NCBI RefSeq assembly: GCF_943913955.1
Contig: NZ_CALUAE010000010.1
Span: forward strand, 36,007 to 100,006
DNA from: Mycolicibacterium bacteremicum
Lineage (GTDB): Bacteria > Actinomycetota > Actinomycetes > Mycobacteriales > Mycobacteriaceae
Reading direction: 5' to 3'
Length of the DNA stretch: 64,000 nucleotides
Every line of letters begins with the position of its first letter. The first letter of the stretch is position 1. The notes under the pieces were generated by a model. That model did no database searches. It was given only the letters and a program-made list of their open reading frames with translations, and had not been told where the DNA came from. Both the position numbers and the translations under genes were made by a program. Positions 27,184 through 35,595 of the stretch are shown here, one piece after another.

Positions 27184-28016
27184 CCGTGCAGGTGGTGACC
27201 GACTCGTCGGCGCGGCTGGCGCCCGAGGAACTGGCCAGGTGGTCGATTCGGCAGGTGCCGTTGCATGTGCTGGTCGACAACATCGATCTGCGTGACGGAG
27301 TCGACGAGGTCCCGTACGACATCCACGAGCGAAGCCAGGTCACGACCTCGGGGGCTGCGCCGGCCGATCTCGCCGAGGCCTACCGCGAGGCATTGGCGGC
27401 CAGCGCCGGTGACGGCGTCGTCGCAGTGCACCTGTCGGCGGCGCTGTCGAGCACGTACTCGACCGCCGCCGCGGCTGCCAGAGAATTCGGTTCCGCTGTG
27501 CGCGTGGTGAACTCGCGATCAGCCGCGATGGGTGTCGGTTTCATCGCGCAGGCCGCGGCGCGGGCGGCGGCGGGCGGGGCGCACCTCGATGCGGTCGAGG
27601 CCGCGGCGCGCGCGGCCATCCCGCGCGGGCGGGTCTTCATCGTCGTGCACCGGCTGGACAACCTGCGGCGCAGCGGCAGGATCGGCAAGGGCGCTTCGTG
27701 GTTGGGCACCGCGCTGTCGCTGAAACCGCTGCTACACCTCGACGTCGACGGTCGGTTGGTGCTGGCGCAGCGAGTGCGCACGGTGTCCAAGGCGCATGCC
27801 GCCATGGTGGATGCGATCGCCGACACGGTGGGTGACCGGTCGGCGTCGATCAGCGTGCATCACGTCGACAACCACGATGCGGCAGCCGAACTCGGTGCCG
27901 CCCTGACCGCGCGGCTGCCACAACTGGAATCGCTCACGGTCACCGACATGGGGGCCGTGCTGGCCGTGCATGTGGGCGGCGGTGCGGTGGGCGCCTGCAT
28001 CAGTCTCGCGGATTGA
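27180..28016 (+). CDS. DegV family fatty-acid-binding protein
   Basis: DegV/FakB proteins bind one fatty acid in a deep pocket. In Firmicutes they present it to the kinase FakA. The 278-aa protein begins VQVVTDSSARLAPEELARW (TDSS motif). The second motif region is VVAVHLSAALSSTYSTAAAA, and VNSRSAAMGVGF follows. No FakA gene is nearby. In this operon, next to an octanoyltransferase, a role in delivering or sensing an acyl chain is an attractive inference. The 3' end overlaps the convergent gene by 17 bp. Confidence 0.9.
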   Translation: MTVQVVTDSSARLAPEELARWSIRQVPLHVLVDNIDLRDGVDEVPYDIHERSQVTTSGAAPADLAEAYREALAASAGDGVVAVHLSAALSSTYSTAAAAAREFGSAVRVVNSRSAAMGVGFIAQAAARAAAGGAHLDAVEAAARAAIPRGRVFIVVHRLDNLRRSGRIGKGASWLGTALSLKPLLHLDVDGRLVLAQRVRTVSKAHAAMVDAIADTVGDRSASISVHHVDNHDAAAELGAALTARLPQLESLTVTDMGAVLAVHVGGGAVGACISLAD

Positions 28017-29055
28017 ACCGGCCTGTCACCGGCGGCAGATCCTTGAGCGTGACAATGCCGGGGGCAGCGGCCACCACGGCGGGCACGGCATTGGTCACCG
28101 GCATGGCGGTATAGATCATCCCCAGCCCCATGAAGCCGGGCTCGGTCCAGTCCTTGGGCGGCAGGCAGTGCAGCACGGTGCGCATGTTGGGCATACCGAA
28201 CACCTGGATGACGTGGCCGTGCTCAAGCGGTTTGGGCGGGGTCACCTTGTCGCCCATTGTCCAGTTGAACCCGACGCTGACGACGTTGCGGTCACCCACC
28301 CAGCCACGGTGGTAGCCGAGCACGCTACCCACGGTGCCCGCCGGGATCTTCATGAACCCGAGGTCGGAGTCCCCGGTGGCGGCGGTGAACGTGACATCGA
28401 AGGTCATCCGGTCCAGTTGCGCCCCGATCGCGTCGGCCATCATCGCGGCGGATTCGGCGAACACCTCGCTCTCCCGACGGACGCTCTCGGCAAGCCCGGG
28501 GGTATCGGGATCCTGCGAGAAGCCCATGGCGGTCTGGGTTTCGGCCGACTCGTAGGTCGAGCAGTCGACCGATTCGGTGATCCGGATCTCGTCGACCCGT
28601 TCGCAGGAGCCGGACAGCACCATGCCGACCATATTCGTCATACCCGGGTGGGCCCCGCTGCCGAAAATGGTCGAATTGCCGTCTGCGCAGGCCTTTCTGA
28701 TGCGGTCGAGATCCTCGGGTGTCTGCTTGCCGCCGGTGATCCATGCCGCGCTGGAACACACGTTGACACCCGACTCGAGCAGGGCGACCAGTTCGTCGAT
28801 GTTCGGCCACAGCGGGTTGTAGCAACAGGCGTCCGGCTTGAGCGCGATCAGCTCGTTGATGTCGTTGGTGGCCGCGATACCGGTCGGGGTCGGCCAGCCG
28901 GCGAGCTCGGCGGCATCGACGCCCACCTTGTCGGCGCCGTGGGCGTAGACGCCGACGAGTTCCATGTCATCGCGGCCGATGATGGCGTGCAGCGAGCGCC
29001 GGCCGATGTTGCCGGTGGTCCACTGGATGACGCGCAGGGGTGTGGGGGCAGCCAT
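28000..29055 (-). CDS. Dihydrodipicolinate-reductase-like NAD(P)-dependent oxidoreductase
   Basis: From the ATG at 29055 the protein has 351 residues. RVIQWTTGNIGRRSLHAIIG is a Rossmann nucleotide site, and IFGSGAHPGMTNMVGMVLSG and ITESVDCSTYESAE are typical of a large mycobacterial family related to DapB and 2,4-diaminopentanoate dehydrogenase. True DapB is about 245 aa, so this is a paralogue of unknown substrate. A minus-strand TAGTGT box lies 7 nt before the ATG, giving a leaderless promoter that abuts the divergent TetR promoter. Confidence 0.85.
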   Translation of the reverse strand: MAAPTPLRVIQWTTGNIGRRSLHAIIGRDDMELVGVYAHGADKVGVDAAELAGWPTPTGIAATNDINELIALKPDACCYNPLWPNIDELVALLESGVNVCSSAAWITGGKQTPEDLDRIRKACADGNSTIFGSGAHPGMTNMVGMVLSGSCERVDEIRITESVDCSTYESAETQTAMGFSQDPDTPGLAESVRRESEVFAESAAMMADAIGAQLDRMTFDVTFTAATGDSDLGFMKIPAGTVGSVLGYHRGWVGDRNVVSVGFNWTMGDKVTPPKPLEHGHVIQVFGMPNMRTVLHCLPPKDWTEPGFMGLGMIYTAMPVTNAVPAVVAAAPGIVTLKDLPPVTGRFNPRD

Positions 29056-29140
29056 GCGGTGAACACTATTGCCGAACTGTTCATCGATGGGTCGAATTTG
29101 CACAGTTCCGCTTTACATACTTACGATACGAAACGTGTCG
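29056..29140. promoter_or_regulatory. Divergent promoter region with TetR-type palindrome
   Basis: On the minus strand TAGTGT (complement of 29063-29068) lies 7 nt before the oxidoreductase ATG. On the plus strand TACGAT (29122-29127) lies 7 nt before the TetR GTG at 29135. CGATACG (29124-29130) and CGTGTCG (29134-29140) form a 17-bp dyad with one mismatch over the plus promoter and start codon. This is a likely autoregulatory operator. Confidence 0.55.
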
Positions 29141-29812
29141 TTCCATAACGAGCGTGCCGAATCCGCCCGCCCCGGCGGCCGACCGCGTGACGATGCGCGG
29201 GAGGCGCAGATCCTGGAGGTGGCCTTCGCCCTGCTGACCGAGGTCGGCTACGACGGGCTGACGTTCGAGGAGGTGGCGCGGCGCGCCGGTGCCTCCAAGG
29301 CGACCCTGTATCGGCGCTGGAAGAACAAGCGCGACATGGTGAGTGCCGCGCTCAGAGCCGTGCCGGCCCGCCGCGACGACGCCGACGAGATCGACACCGG
29401 CAGTCTGCGTGGCGACCTGCTGGCGTTGTGCCGGCGGCTGCTCGCCACCATGCAGTCCACCGACGGTCAGACCGCGCTGGTGCTGCTGCAGGCCGGACTC
29501 GAGGACCCCGACCTCTGCGACCAGATCGAGCGGACCGTCGGGCCGACCGGCGCGCGGCTGCCCAGCGGTGTCATCGATGCGGCCGTGCGCCGCGGCGAAC
29601 TGCCCCACGAGGTCCAGCCGTTCGCCTTCGAGGAGGTCGTCGGCGCGGCGCTGCTGTTGCGTCGGATGAACGGGCTCGACTGTGGCGACACCTACCTGGA
29701 GGCGCTCGTCGACTGCATTGTGATGCCCGCACTGTGTGCCGCGCCGGCCGCGTCCGGGCAACTGCCCGCCGGGATCTTCTCCGGACACCCCGATCGCCCG
29801 AGGGAAACATGA
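29135..29812 (+). CDS. TetR family transcriptional regulator
   Basis: This 225-aa regulator has an N-terminal HTH of TetR type (ALLTEVGYDGLTFEEVARRA, then GASKATLYRRWKNKRDMV). The C-terminal domain resembles the TetR_C group with ARRDDADEIDTGSLRGDL. The GTG at 29135 fits a leaderless transcript and sits inside the palindrome at 29124-29140. Its stop overlaps the start of the alpha/beta hydrolase gene (ATGA), so regulator and enzyme are one operon. The hydrolase substrate is a candidate inducer. Confidence 0.9.
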   Translation: MSFHNERAESARPGGRPRDDAREAQILEVAFALLTEVGYDGLTFEEVARRAGASKATLYRRWKNKRDMVSAALRAVPARRDDADEIDTGSLRGDLLALCRRLLATMQSTDGQTALVLLQAGLEDPDLCDQIERTVGPTGARLPSGVIDAAVRRGELPHEVQPFAFEEVVGAALLLRRMNGLDCGDTYLEALVDCIVMPALCAAPAASGQLPAGIFSGHPDRPRET

Positions 29813-30693
29813 GAACCACTGCGAGAATTGCCGAATTCACCTACTCGAAGCTGCCGGGCACCGACGGTGTCGGCATCAACGTGGCCGTCGGCGGCAGGGG
29901 GCCGGCCGTTGTTCTGCTGCACGGGTTTCCGCAGACGCACTACATGTGGCGGCGCGTCGCCCGGGAGCTCGCCGACGGGTACACCGTCATCATGCCCGAC
30001 CTGCGGGGCTACGGTGCGAGCGCGAAACCGGCCGAGTCCGGACCCGACACCTACTCCAAGCGCACCATGGCCCGCGACATCGTCGAGGTCGCAAAGTCAC
30101 TGGGCCACCATCGGTTCGGGGTCATCGGTCACGATCGCGGTGCCCTGGTTGCGGTCCGCGCCGGGCTCGACCACCCGCAGGTGGTGCAGTATCTGGGGAT
30201 CCTCGACGTGCTACCCACGCTGGACACCTGGTCGGTGCTGCGCGGCGTCGAGGCCAAGGTTGCCTGGCACCTCTACCTGATGGCACAGCCGCCCGGCCTG
30301 CCCGAGAAGATGATCTCCGCGGTGGCCGAGGAGTTCTTCGCGTCCTTCCTGGACGCCTGGGACACCGACGGGACCACCTTCACCGCCGATGCGCGCAGGC
30401 ACTATCTCGACAGCTCGGTGGCAGCGGTGGACTCCATCGTGGCCGATTACCGGGCAAGTGCGGGCATCGACCTGGAGATGGACCGCGCCGACCGTGAGGC
30501 GGGTCGGCAGCTGGAGATGCCGGTGGGGGTGATCTCGCAGGACTGGGGCGCGCAACTCGGCTTCGATCCCACCGCCATCTGGGGTGCGTGGGCACCGGAT
30601 CTGCGGTACCAGCCGATCGATGCCGGCCACTTCATGGCCGAGGAGAAGCCGTCCGAGATCGCCGAGTTCATCCGCACGCTGTCCGCCCGATGA
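29809..30693 (+). CDS. Alpha/beta hydrolase, haloacetate-dehalogenase-like
   Basis: The 294-aa protein resembles fluoroacetate/haloacetate dehalogenases: VLLHGFPQTHYMWRRVAREL, MPDLRGYGASAKP, the nucleophile elbow VIGHDRGALVAVRAG (Asp nucleophile) and the catalytic His in DAGHFMAEEKP. In characterised fluoroacetate dehalogenases two arginines near the nucleophile bind the carboxylate. Here the first (DR) is kept but the second is not, so an epoxide or another ester may be the substrate. It is translationally coupled to the upstream TetR. Confidence 0.85.
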   Translation: MRTTARIAEFTYSKLPGTDGVGINVAVGGRGPAVVLLHGFPQTHYMWRRVARELADGYTVIMPDLRGYGASAKPAESGPDTYSKRTMARDIVEVAKSLGHHRFGVIGHDRGALVAVRAGLDHPQVVQYLGILDVLPTLDTWSVLRGVEAKVAWHLYLMAQPPGLPEKMISAVAEEFFASFLDAWDTDGTTFTADARRHYLDSSVAAVDSIVADYRASAGIDLEMDRADREAGRQLEMPVGVISQDWGAQLGFDPTAIWGAWAPDLRYQPIDAGHFMAEEKPSEIAEFIRTLSAR

Positions 30694-30698
30694 CGGCT

Positions 30699-30704
30699 TA
30701 ACCT
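30699..30704 (+). promoter_or_regulatory. Leaderless -10 box of the SnoaL-like gene
   Basis: TAACCT lies 6 nt before the ATG at 30711, in the 17-bp gap after the hydrolase. Confidence 0.45.
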
Positions 30705-30710
30705 GTCTGT

Positions 30711-31112
30711 ATGGCAATGGATTCCGCGACAGTGCGCAGATGGTTCGACCACTACCTGGACGTGTTCGCCGCGGCCACCCGCGGCGAGCGGCCGATGGCC
30801 GCGCTGTTGGACTGCTACGCCGTACCGTTGACCCTCACCACCGATGAAGGTGCGGTCAGCCTCACCTCCCGCGATCAGGTTGCGGCGGTCATCCAGGGGC
30901 AGGTCGATGGGTTGCGGGCTCAGCGCTATCACACCAGCACGCTGCTCAGCGCCGCGGTCACCGAGCTCAACGCGGCATCCGCGCTGTACCGCGGAGCGTT
31001 TGTCCGCTGCGACACCGAGGGGGCCGAACTGGGCCGGATCGCCGTGACCTACCTGGTCGTGGACGGCCCGGAGGGCCCGCAGATCGCGGTGCTCGCATCG
31101 CATGGCGGGTGA
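30711..31112 (+). CDS. Hypothetical protein, NTF2/SnoaL-like
   Basis: This 133-aa protein is not recognised with certainty. The pattern of an N-terminal helix (VRRWFDHYLDVFAAATRGER), then DCYAVPLTLTTDEGAVSLTSRDQV and C-terminal beta strands (LYRGAFVRCDTEGAELGRIAVTYLVVDG), resembles the cone-shaped NTF2/SnoaL fold. It has no signal peptide or membrane segment. A VOC gene follows 6 bp later. A TAACCT box just upstream suggests its own leaderless promoter. Confidence 0.65.
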   Translation: MAMDSATVRRWFDHYLDVFAAATRGERPMAALLDCYAVPLTLTTDEGAVSLTSRDQVAAVIQGQVDGLRAQRYHTSTLLSAAVTELNAASALYRGAFVRCDTEGAELGRIAVTYLVVDGPEGPQIAVLASHGG

Positions 31113-31118
31113 GGGACC

Positions 31119-31556
31119 ATGCCCATCAAATTCGAGAATGTCGCCATCGCCGTCGAGGACCTGGACGCGACCATCGCGTTCTTCACCGACCTCGGCCTGA
31201 TCGTCATCGGCCGCGACACCGTCCGCGGCGAGTGGGCCGACACCGCGGTCGATCTCGACGGCAACCACTGCAAGATCGCCATGCTGCAGACACCGGACGG
31301 TCACGGTCGCCTTGAGTTGTTCGAGTACATCCATCCGGCCGCAATCCCCACACCTCCGACCCGTCCCAACGAGATCGGCATGCATCGCGTCGCGTTCTCA
31401 GTCGACGACATCGATGAGGCACTCGCGATCGCCGAGCGGCACGGGTGTCATCCGCTGCGGGGTGTGGCGACCCATGAGGACAGCTACAAGCTCACCTACG
31501 TCCGCGGCCCCAGCGGGATCATCGTGATGTTCGCCCAGGAACTGACACCGGCCTGA
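31119..31556 (+). CDS. VOC family (glyoxalase/bleomycin-resistance fold) protein
   Basis: The 145-aa protein has two beta-alpha-beta-beta-beta modules: FENVAIAVEDLDATIAFFTD at the N-terminus and IGMHRVAFSVDDIDEALAIA in the second half. Metal-ligand candidates are His/Glu positions such as ELFEYIHP and MHRVAF. The substrate is unknown, because VOC members include glyoxalases, epimerases and dioxygenases. It is probably cotranscribed with the preceding gene. Confidence 0.85.
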   Translation: MPIKFENVAIAVEDLDATIAFFTDLGLIVIGRDTVRGEWADTAVDLDGNHCKIAMLQTPDGHGRLELFEYIHPAAIPTPPTRPNEIGMHRVAFSVDDIDEALAIAERHGCHPLRGVATHEDSYKLTYVRGPSGIIVMFAQELTPA

Positions 31557-31638
31557 CCGGGTTATCCACAGTCTCGGGTTTGTCCACAGCCGCGCGCGGC
31601 TGAGCGGCTGACCGCCCGATCGGGTCGGGGGCGGTGCC

Positions 31639-31644
31639 TACCGT
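31639..31644 (+). promoter_or_regulatory. Leaderless -10 box of comEA
   Basis: TACCGT lies 7 nt before the ATG at 31652. It supports that start over a codon further upstream. Confidence 0.5.
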
Positions 31645-31651
31645 CGGGCGC

Positions 31652-32470
31652 ATGGACACCGAATCGCCGGCACAGCGGCTCTCCCGTCGGATGGGCGCCG
31701 GCCGCGACAACGTCGCGGACCCGGCCGCCACCGATGATCCCGACGACGGGTCCGATGCCATCCTGGCCCGCTGGCTGCCCGACGGGTCGGGTCCCCGCAC
31801 ACCGCGCGACTGGATGGCCACGCTGCGCGCCGACCCGGGCCGGGCGGGTGTCGCGGCGCTGCTCGGGGTGGGGGTGATCGCGGTACTGGTCACGGTCTTC
31901 ACCGTCGTGCGCAGCCCGGACCACCCCGTCACCGCGGCGAATCTGCCACCGGTGCAGATGGTCTCGACCGTCGAGTCGGCGCCGACGCCACCGCCGGAGG
32001 GACCCGTCGTGGTCAGCGTCGTCGGTCTGGTGCACAACCCCGGCCTGGTGACGCTGACCGTCGGGGACCGTATCGCCGATGCCGTGGAGGGGGCCGGCGG
32101 CGCGCTCGACGGTGCCGATCTGATCGGGCTGAACATGGCGCGACGGGTCACCGACGGCGAACAGATCATCGTCGGCATCGCCGCGCCGCCGGGATCACCG
32201 TCGCCGATGGGCAGTTCGGTCAATTCGGTGACGGCGGAGGAATCCGCCGCGCCGCGCCCCGACGGCCCCGCCGACACCGGGGCGCTGAACTTGAACACCG
32301 CCACCGCCGAGGAACTCGACGCACTACCCGGCGTGGGACCGGTCACCGCCGCGGCCATCATCGCGTGGCGAGATGCCAACGGTCCCTTCGGCAGTGTTGA
32401 CCAACTCGGCGAGGTGGACGGCATCGGCCCGGCCCGGCTGGACAAACTGCGCGATCGGGTGGTCACGTGA
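31652..32470 (+). CDS. comEA: ComEA-like DNA-binding membrane protein
   Basis: ComEA proteins bind incoming DNA outside the membrane. From 31652 the protein has 272 residues. It has a charged cytoplasmic N-terminus, one membrane segment (VAALLGVGVIAVLVTVFTVV), an SLBB-type domain (VVSVVGLVHNPGLVTLTVGD), a Pro/Ala linker and two C-terminal helix-hairpin-helix motifs (LNLNTATAEELDALPGVGP and LGEVDGIGPARLDKL). The stop abuts the comEC start. Mycobacteria are not known as efficient natural transformers, so the role of this pair is open. Confidence 0.9.
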   Translation: MDTESPAQRLSRRMGAGRDNVADPAATDDPDDGSDAILARWLPDGSGPRTPRDWMATLRADPGRAGVAALLGVGVIAVLVTVFTVVRSPDHPVTAANLPPVQMVSTVESAPTPPPEGPVVVSVVGLVHNPGLVTLTVGDRIADAVEGAGGALDGADLIGLNMARRVTDGEQIIVGIAAPPGSPSPMGSSVNSVTAEESAAPRPDGPADTGALNLNTATAEELDALPGVGPVTAAAIIAWRDANGPFGSVDQLGEVDGIGPARLDKLRDRVVT

Positions 32471-33988
32471 ATGACCGTCCTGAACCCCGAGGAGCGCCCG
32501 CTCGACATCCGGCTGGTGCCGGCGGCGCTGACCACCTGGGCGGTCACCGCGGTAGGGATCGTGTGGCCGGGCGCGGCAGTGATGGTCACCGCGGTGCTGC
32601 TGGCGGCGGTTGCCACGTTCGCGTTGTCGCGGTGGGGCGCCGTGCAGATGGGAATCGCCGGGATCGGTGCCGTCGCGGTCATCGGTACGGCGTTCGGGGT
32701 GTCGGTGGCCCTGCGTACCGAGCAGGTCCGCCACCATCCGGTCGCCGACCGTTACGGCGGGTCGGCCACGGTGACGGTCGCGCCGACCGAGTCACCGCGC
32801 TCGCTGGGACGCGGGCGGATGATGTTCCGCGCCGGCCTGCGCGCGGTCGACGGCGACCCGATGACCGGAATGGTGTTGGTGTTCGCGCCGGTATCGGATT
32901 TCGCCGACCTGACCGTGGGCCGCCCCGCCACCTTTCGCGCCCGGATCGGACGTCCGCTGCGGGCCGACCTGAGCGTCGCGGTGCTCACCGCGGTGGGGGA
33001 GCCGACACTGGGGGACGCCCCGGGAATCCGTCGGCTCGCCGGACACGTGCGGGCACGGTTCGCGGCGGCCGCGCGCCGGGTGCTGCCCGCCGAGCATGCC
33101 GCGATGCTGCCGGCTCTCGTGCTCGGAGACACCTCCGCGGTCACCGCCACCACGGCCGCCGACTTCAAGACGTCGGGCCTGACGCATCTGACGGCGGTCT
33201 CGGGAGCCAACGTGACCATCGTGTGCGGGGCGGCCCTGCTGGCGGCGGCGCTGGTGGGACCGCGGCTCGCGGCCGGGCTGGCGCTGCTGGTGCTCATCGC
33301 GTTCGTCGTCGTGGTGGAACCGTCGGCCAGCGTGTTGCGGGCCGCCGTGATGGGCGCCATCGGCCTGTTCGCGGTGGTGTCGCACCGGCGCCGGCAAGCC
33401 ATCCCGGTGCTGTCGTCGACGGTGATTGCGCTGATGGCGGTGGCACCGCAACTGGCGGTGGACGCCGGTTTCGCGCTGTCGGTGGTGGCGACCGCGGCGC
33501 TGGTGCTGATCGCCCCGGTGTGGTCGCGTCGGCTCGTGGCACGTGGCTGGCCCAAGCCGCTGGCCGACGCGGTGTGTATCGCCGCGGCCGCGCAGGCGGT
33601 CACCGCACCGCTGATCGCCGGGATGTCGGGCAGCGTCAGTGTGCTCGCCGTACTCGCCAACCTCCTTGTGGGAGCCGTGATCCCGCCGATCACCGTGATC
33701 GGCACGGTGGCCGCGGCGCTGTCGGCCGGGTGGTCGCCGGGTGCCGAACTGCTGATCCGGTTCACCGGTCCCGAGCTGTGGTGGCTGCTGGCCGTGGCCC
33801 GGCGGGTCGCCGCGGTGCCCGGCGCGACGGTGTCGGTACCGTCGGGGGCCGTGGGCATGGTGCTGGTGGCCGCGGTCACCATGGCGGTGATCGCGACCTG
33901 GCGGTGGCGCTGGTGCGCTCGTCTCACCGCCGGCGGACTGTGTTGCCTGTTGGCCTGGACCCTGTCCGGCATTGTCGGGTCGGCGTGA
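32471..33988 (+). CDS. comEC: ComEC/Rec2 family membrane channel (competence domain only)
   Basis: The 505-aa integral membrane protein has two N-terminal membrane segments. A short soluble OB-like region follows around residues 85-180. The ComEC competence core starts with LPALVLGDTSAVTATTAADF and TSGLTHLTAVSGANV. About eight more membrane helices follow. It lacks the C-terminal metallo-beta-lactamase-like nuclease domain of the full-length Bacillus protein, the common actinobacterial form. The ATG directly abuts the comEA TGA. Confidence 0.9.
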   Translation: MTVLNPEERPLDIRLVPAALTTWAVTAVGIVWPGAAVMVTAVLLAAVATFALSRWGAVQMGIAGIGAVAVIGTAFGVSVALRTEQVRHHPVADRYGGSATVTVAPTESPRSLGRGRMMFRAGLRAVDGDPMTGMVLVFAPVSDFADLTVGRPATFRARIGRPLRADLSVAVLTAVGEPTLGDAPGIRRLAGHVRARFAAAARRVLPAEHAAMLPALVLGDTSAVTATTAADFKTSGLTHLTAVSGANVTIVCGAALLAAALVGPRLAAGLALLVLIAFVVVVEPSASVLRAAVMGAIGLFAVVSHRRRQAIPVLSSTVIALMAVAPQLAVDAGFALSVVATAALVLIAPVWSRRLVARGWPKPLADAVCIAAAAQAVTAPLIAGMSGSVSVLAVLANLLVGAVIPPITVIGTVAAALSAGWSPGAELLIRFTGPELWWLLAVARRVAAVPGATVSVPSGAVGMVLVAAVTMAVIATWRWRWCARLTAGGLCCLLAWTLSGIVGSA

Positions 33989-34065
33989 CACGATCAGTAC
34001 GTGAGCGAAGCGTGCGAGCGAACCATCAGCACTGCGCGTGACGGCCGAGCCGGCGAGGCGGTCAC
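33989..34065 (+). repeat. MIRU-like intergenic element (type A)
   Basis: This 77-bp spacer joins the comEC stop to the holA GTG. It shares the two-part plan of the element at 3328-3393: a GAGCGAAGCGTGCGAGCGAA-type segment, then GACGGCCGAGCCGGCGAGGCGGTCAC just before the GTGAG that starts the next gene. Confidence 0.6.
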
Positions 34066-35019
34066 GTGAGCGAGGGACTGCACCTGGTGCTCGGTGACGA
34101 GGAGCTGCTCGTCGAGCGCGCCGTGGCGAGCGTGCTGCGGGCGGCGCGCAAACGGGCCGGCACGACCGACGTCCCGGTGGACCGGCTGCGCGCCGGTGAG
34201 GTCAGCACCAGCGAGCTCGCCGAACTGCTGAGTCCCTTGCTGTTCGCCGACGAGCGGGTGGTGGTGCTGGAGGCGGCCGGCGAGGCCGGCAAGGACGCGG
34301 TGGCGCTGATCGTCAGCTCGGCCGCAGACCTGCCGCCGGGCACCCTGCTGGTCGTCCTGCATTCCGGGGGCGGGCGCGCCAAGGCGATGGCCGGCCAGCT
34401 CGAAAAGCTTGGCGCCGAGGTGCATTCCTGCGCCAAGATCACCAAACCGGCCGAGCGTGCGGATTTCGTCCGGCGCGAGTTCCGCGCGTTGAAGACGAAG
34501 GTCGACGACGCCACCGTCACCGCGATCCTCGACGCGGTCGGCTCCGATATCCGCGAACTGGCCGCGGTGTGTTCGCAGTTGGTGGCCGACACCGACGGTC
34601 CGGTCGACGTCGCCGCCGTCCGCCGCTATCACAGCGGTAAGGCCGACGTGAAGGGGTTCGAGATCGCCGACAAGGCGGTCACCGGTGACGTGCCCGGCGC
34701 GGCGGAGGCGCTGCGCTGGGCGATGCACAGCGGAGAGCCGCACGTGGTGCTGGCCGACGCGCTGGCCGAGGCCGTGCACACGATCGCCCGGGTCGGACCG
34801 GTGCAGGGGGACCCGTACCGGCTCGCCGGCGAACTGGGCATGCCGCCGTGGCGCATCCAGAAGGCACAGAAGCAGTCGCGGCGATGGTCACGCGACCGGG
34901 TTGCCGAGGCGATCCGGGTGGTCGCCGCGCTCAACGCCGATGTCAAGGGTGCCGCCGCCGATGCGGACTTCGCCCTGGAGAAGGCGGTCCGCCGGGTGGC
35001 TGAGCTGGCGTCGGACTGA
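34066..35019 (+). CDS. holA: DNA polymerase III subunit delta
   Basis: The delta subunit opens the beta clamp within the clamp loader. The 317-aa protein begins HLVLGDEELLVERAVASVLR, the family N-terminus. SPLLFADERVVVLEAAGEAG follows, and AVCSQLVADTDGPVDVAAVR lies in the middle. The alpha-helical collar region has PPWRIQKAQKQSRRWSRDRV. The GTG at 34066 is set by the repeat spacer and gives the expected length. The gene converges on rpsT, with a strong rpsT terminator between them. Confidence 0.93.
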   Translation: MSEGLHLVLGDEELLVERAVASVLRAARKRAGTTDVPVDRLRAGEVSTSELAELLSPLLFADERVVVLEAAGEAGKDAVALIVSSAADLPPGTLLVVLHSGGGRAKAMAGQLEKLGAEVHSCAKITKPAERADFVRREFRALKTKVDDATVTAILDAVGSDIRELAAVCSQLVADTDGPVDVAAVRRYHSGKADVKGFEIADKAVTGDVPGAAEALRWAMHSGEPHVVLADALAEAVHTIARVGPVQGDPYRLAGELGMPPWRIQKAQKQSRRWSRDRVAEAIRVVAALNADVKGAAADADFALEKAVRRVAELASD

Positions 35020-35129
35020 CGGCCACCTGCCGGCGCCAGCCCTGCGGGCAGTGCGCACCGGCTTGCCGGCACCGCCACCCGCCCTGCGGGCGGACATCAG
35101 GCCGCCGACCCGGCCGGCTCCGGGCACGC

Positions 35130-35167
35130 AAAAACCCGCGCGTGACGATCATCGTCGACGCGCGGGT
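35130..35167 (-). terminator. Intrinsic terminator of rpsT
   Basis: Arms 35134-35143 (ACCCGCGCGT) and 35158-35167 (ACGCGCGGGT) are perfectly complementary. The interval (GACGAT, C, ATCGTC, G) pairs as well except for a single bulged base. Read on the minus strand, the hairpin is followed by five U residues (complement of 35130-35134). This is a clear factor-independent terminator. Confidence 0.85.
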
Positions 35168-35180
35168 CAGTCGAACAGCG

Positions 35181-35441
35181 TCAGAGCTTGTTGACGGCCA
35201 GCGACAGCGCAGACTTCTTGTTGGCCGCCTGGTTCTTGTGGATGACACCCTTGCTGGCGGCCTTGTCGAGCTGACGGTTGGTCGCCACCAGCAGATCGCC
35301 GGCCTTGTCCTTGTCGCCGGCCTCGATGGCCTCGCGCAGTCCACGGACCGCCGTGCGCAGCGACGACTTCACGGACTGGTTGCGCAGACGCCGGCGCTCG
35401 TTGGTCTTGATGCGCTTTTCCTGCGACTTGATGTTGGCCAC
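35181..35441 (-). CDS. rpsT: 30S ribosomal protein S20
   Basis: S20 is a primary 16S-binding protein. The 86-aa protein starts with GTG at 35441 and reads ANIKSQEKRIKTNERRRLRN, the family N-terminus. It ends ANKKSALSLAVNKL. The gene is alone, divergent from the ATP-grasp operon. It has a leader of about 80 nt, a GAAGGA ribosome site and its own terminator at 35130-35167. S20 synthesis is autoregulated in E. coli; whether the leader does this here is unknown. Confidence 0.97.
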   Translation of the reverse strand: MANIKSQEKRIKTNERRRLRNQSVKSSLRTAVRGLREAIEAGDKDKAGDLLVATNRQLDKAASKGVIHKNQAANKKSALSLAVNKL

Positions 35442-35595
35442 GCGTGTAGTTCCTTCGCAAAACGTCGGTTGGTGTAAGTCTTCAAGGCCCGGCTGATCAA
35501 CCACCGCTGGGCAGCGGTTGTCCAGGTTACCAGCGCGGGTGCGAAACACCCAAAGCGAGCGGACTAACCTGCCGAAACGCCGGGTATGCGGCAGC
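35442..35595. promoter_or_regulatory. Divergent promoters of rpsT and the ATP-grasp operon
   Basis: On the minus strand TTGGGT (complement of 35548-35553) and TAACCT (complement of 35524-35529) are 18 nt apart, a good SigA promoter for rpsT. Its leader contains a hairpin ACCGCTG/CAGCGGT at 35503-35518. On the plus strand TAACCT (35565-35570) could be the -10 of the ATP-grasp gene. Confidence 0.55.

Noticed and set aside
32467..34041. 524-codon frame overlapping comEC in another phase
   Set aside because: Arg/Gly-rich shadow. The comEC frame has clear membrane helices and family motifs.
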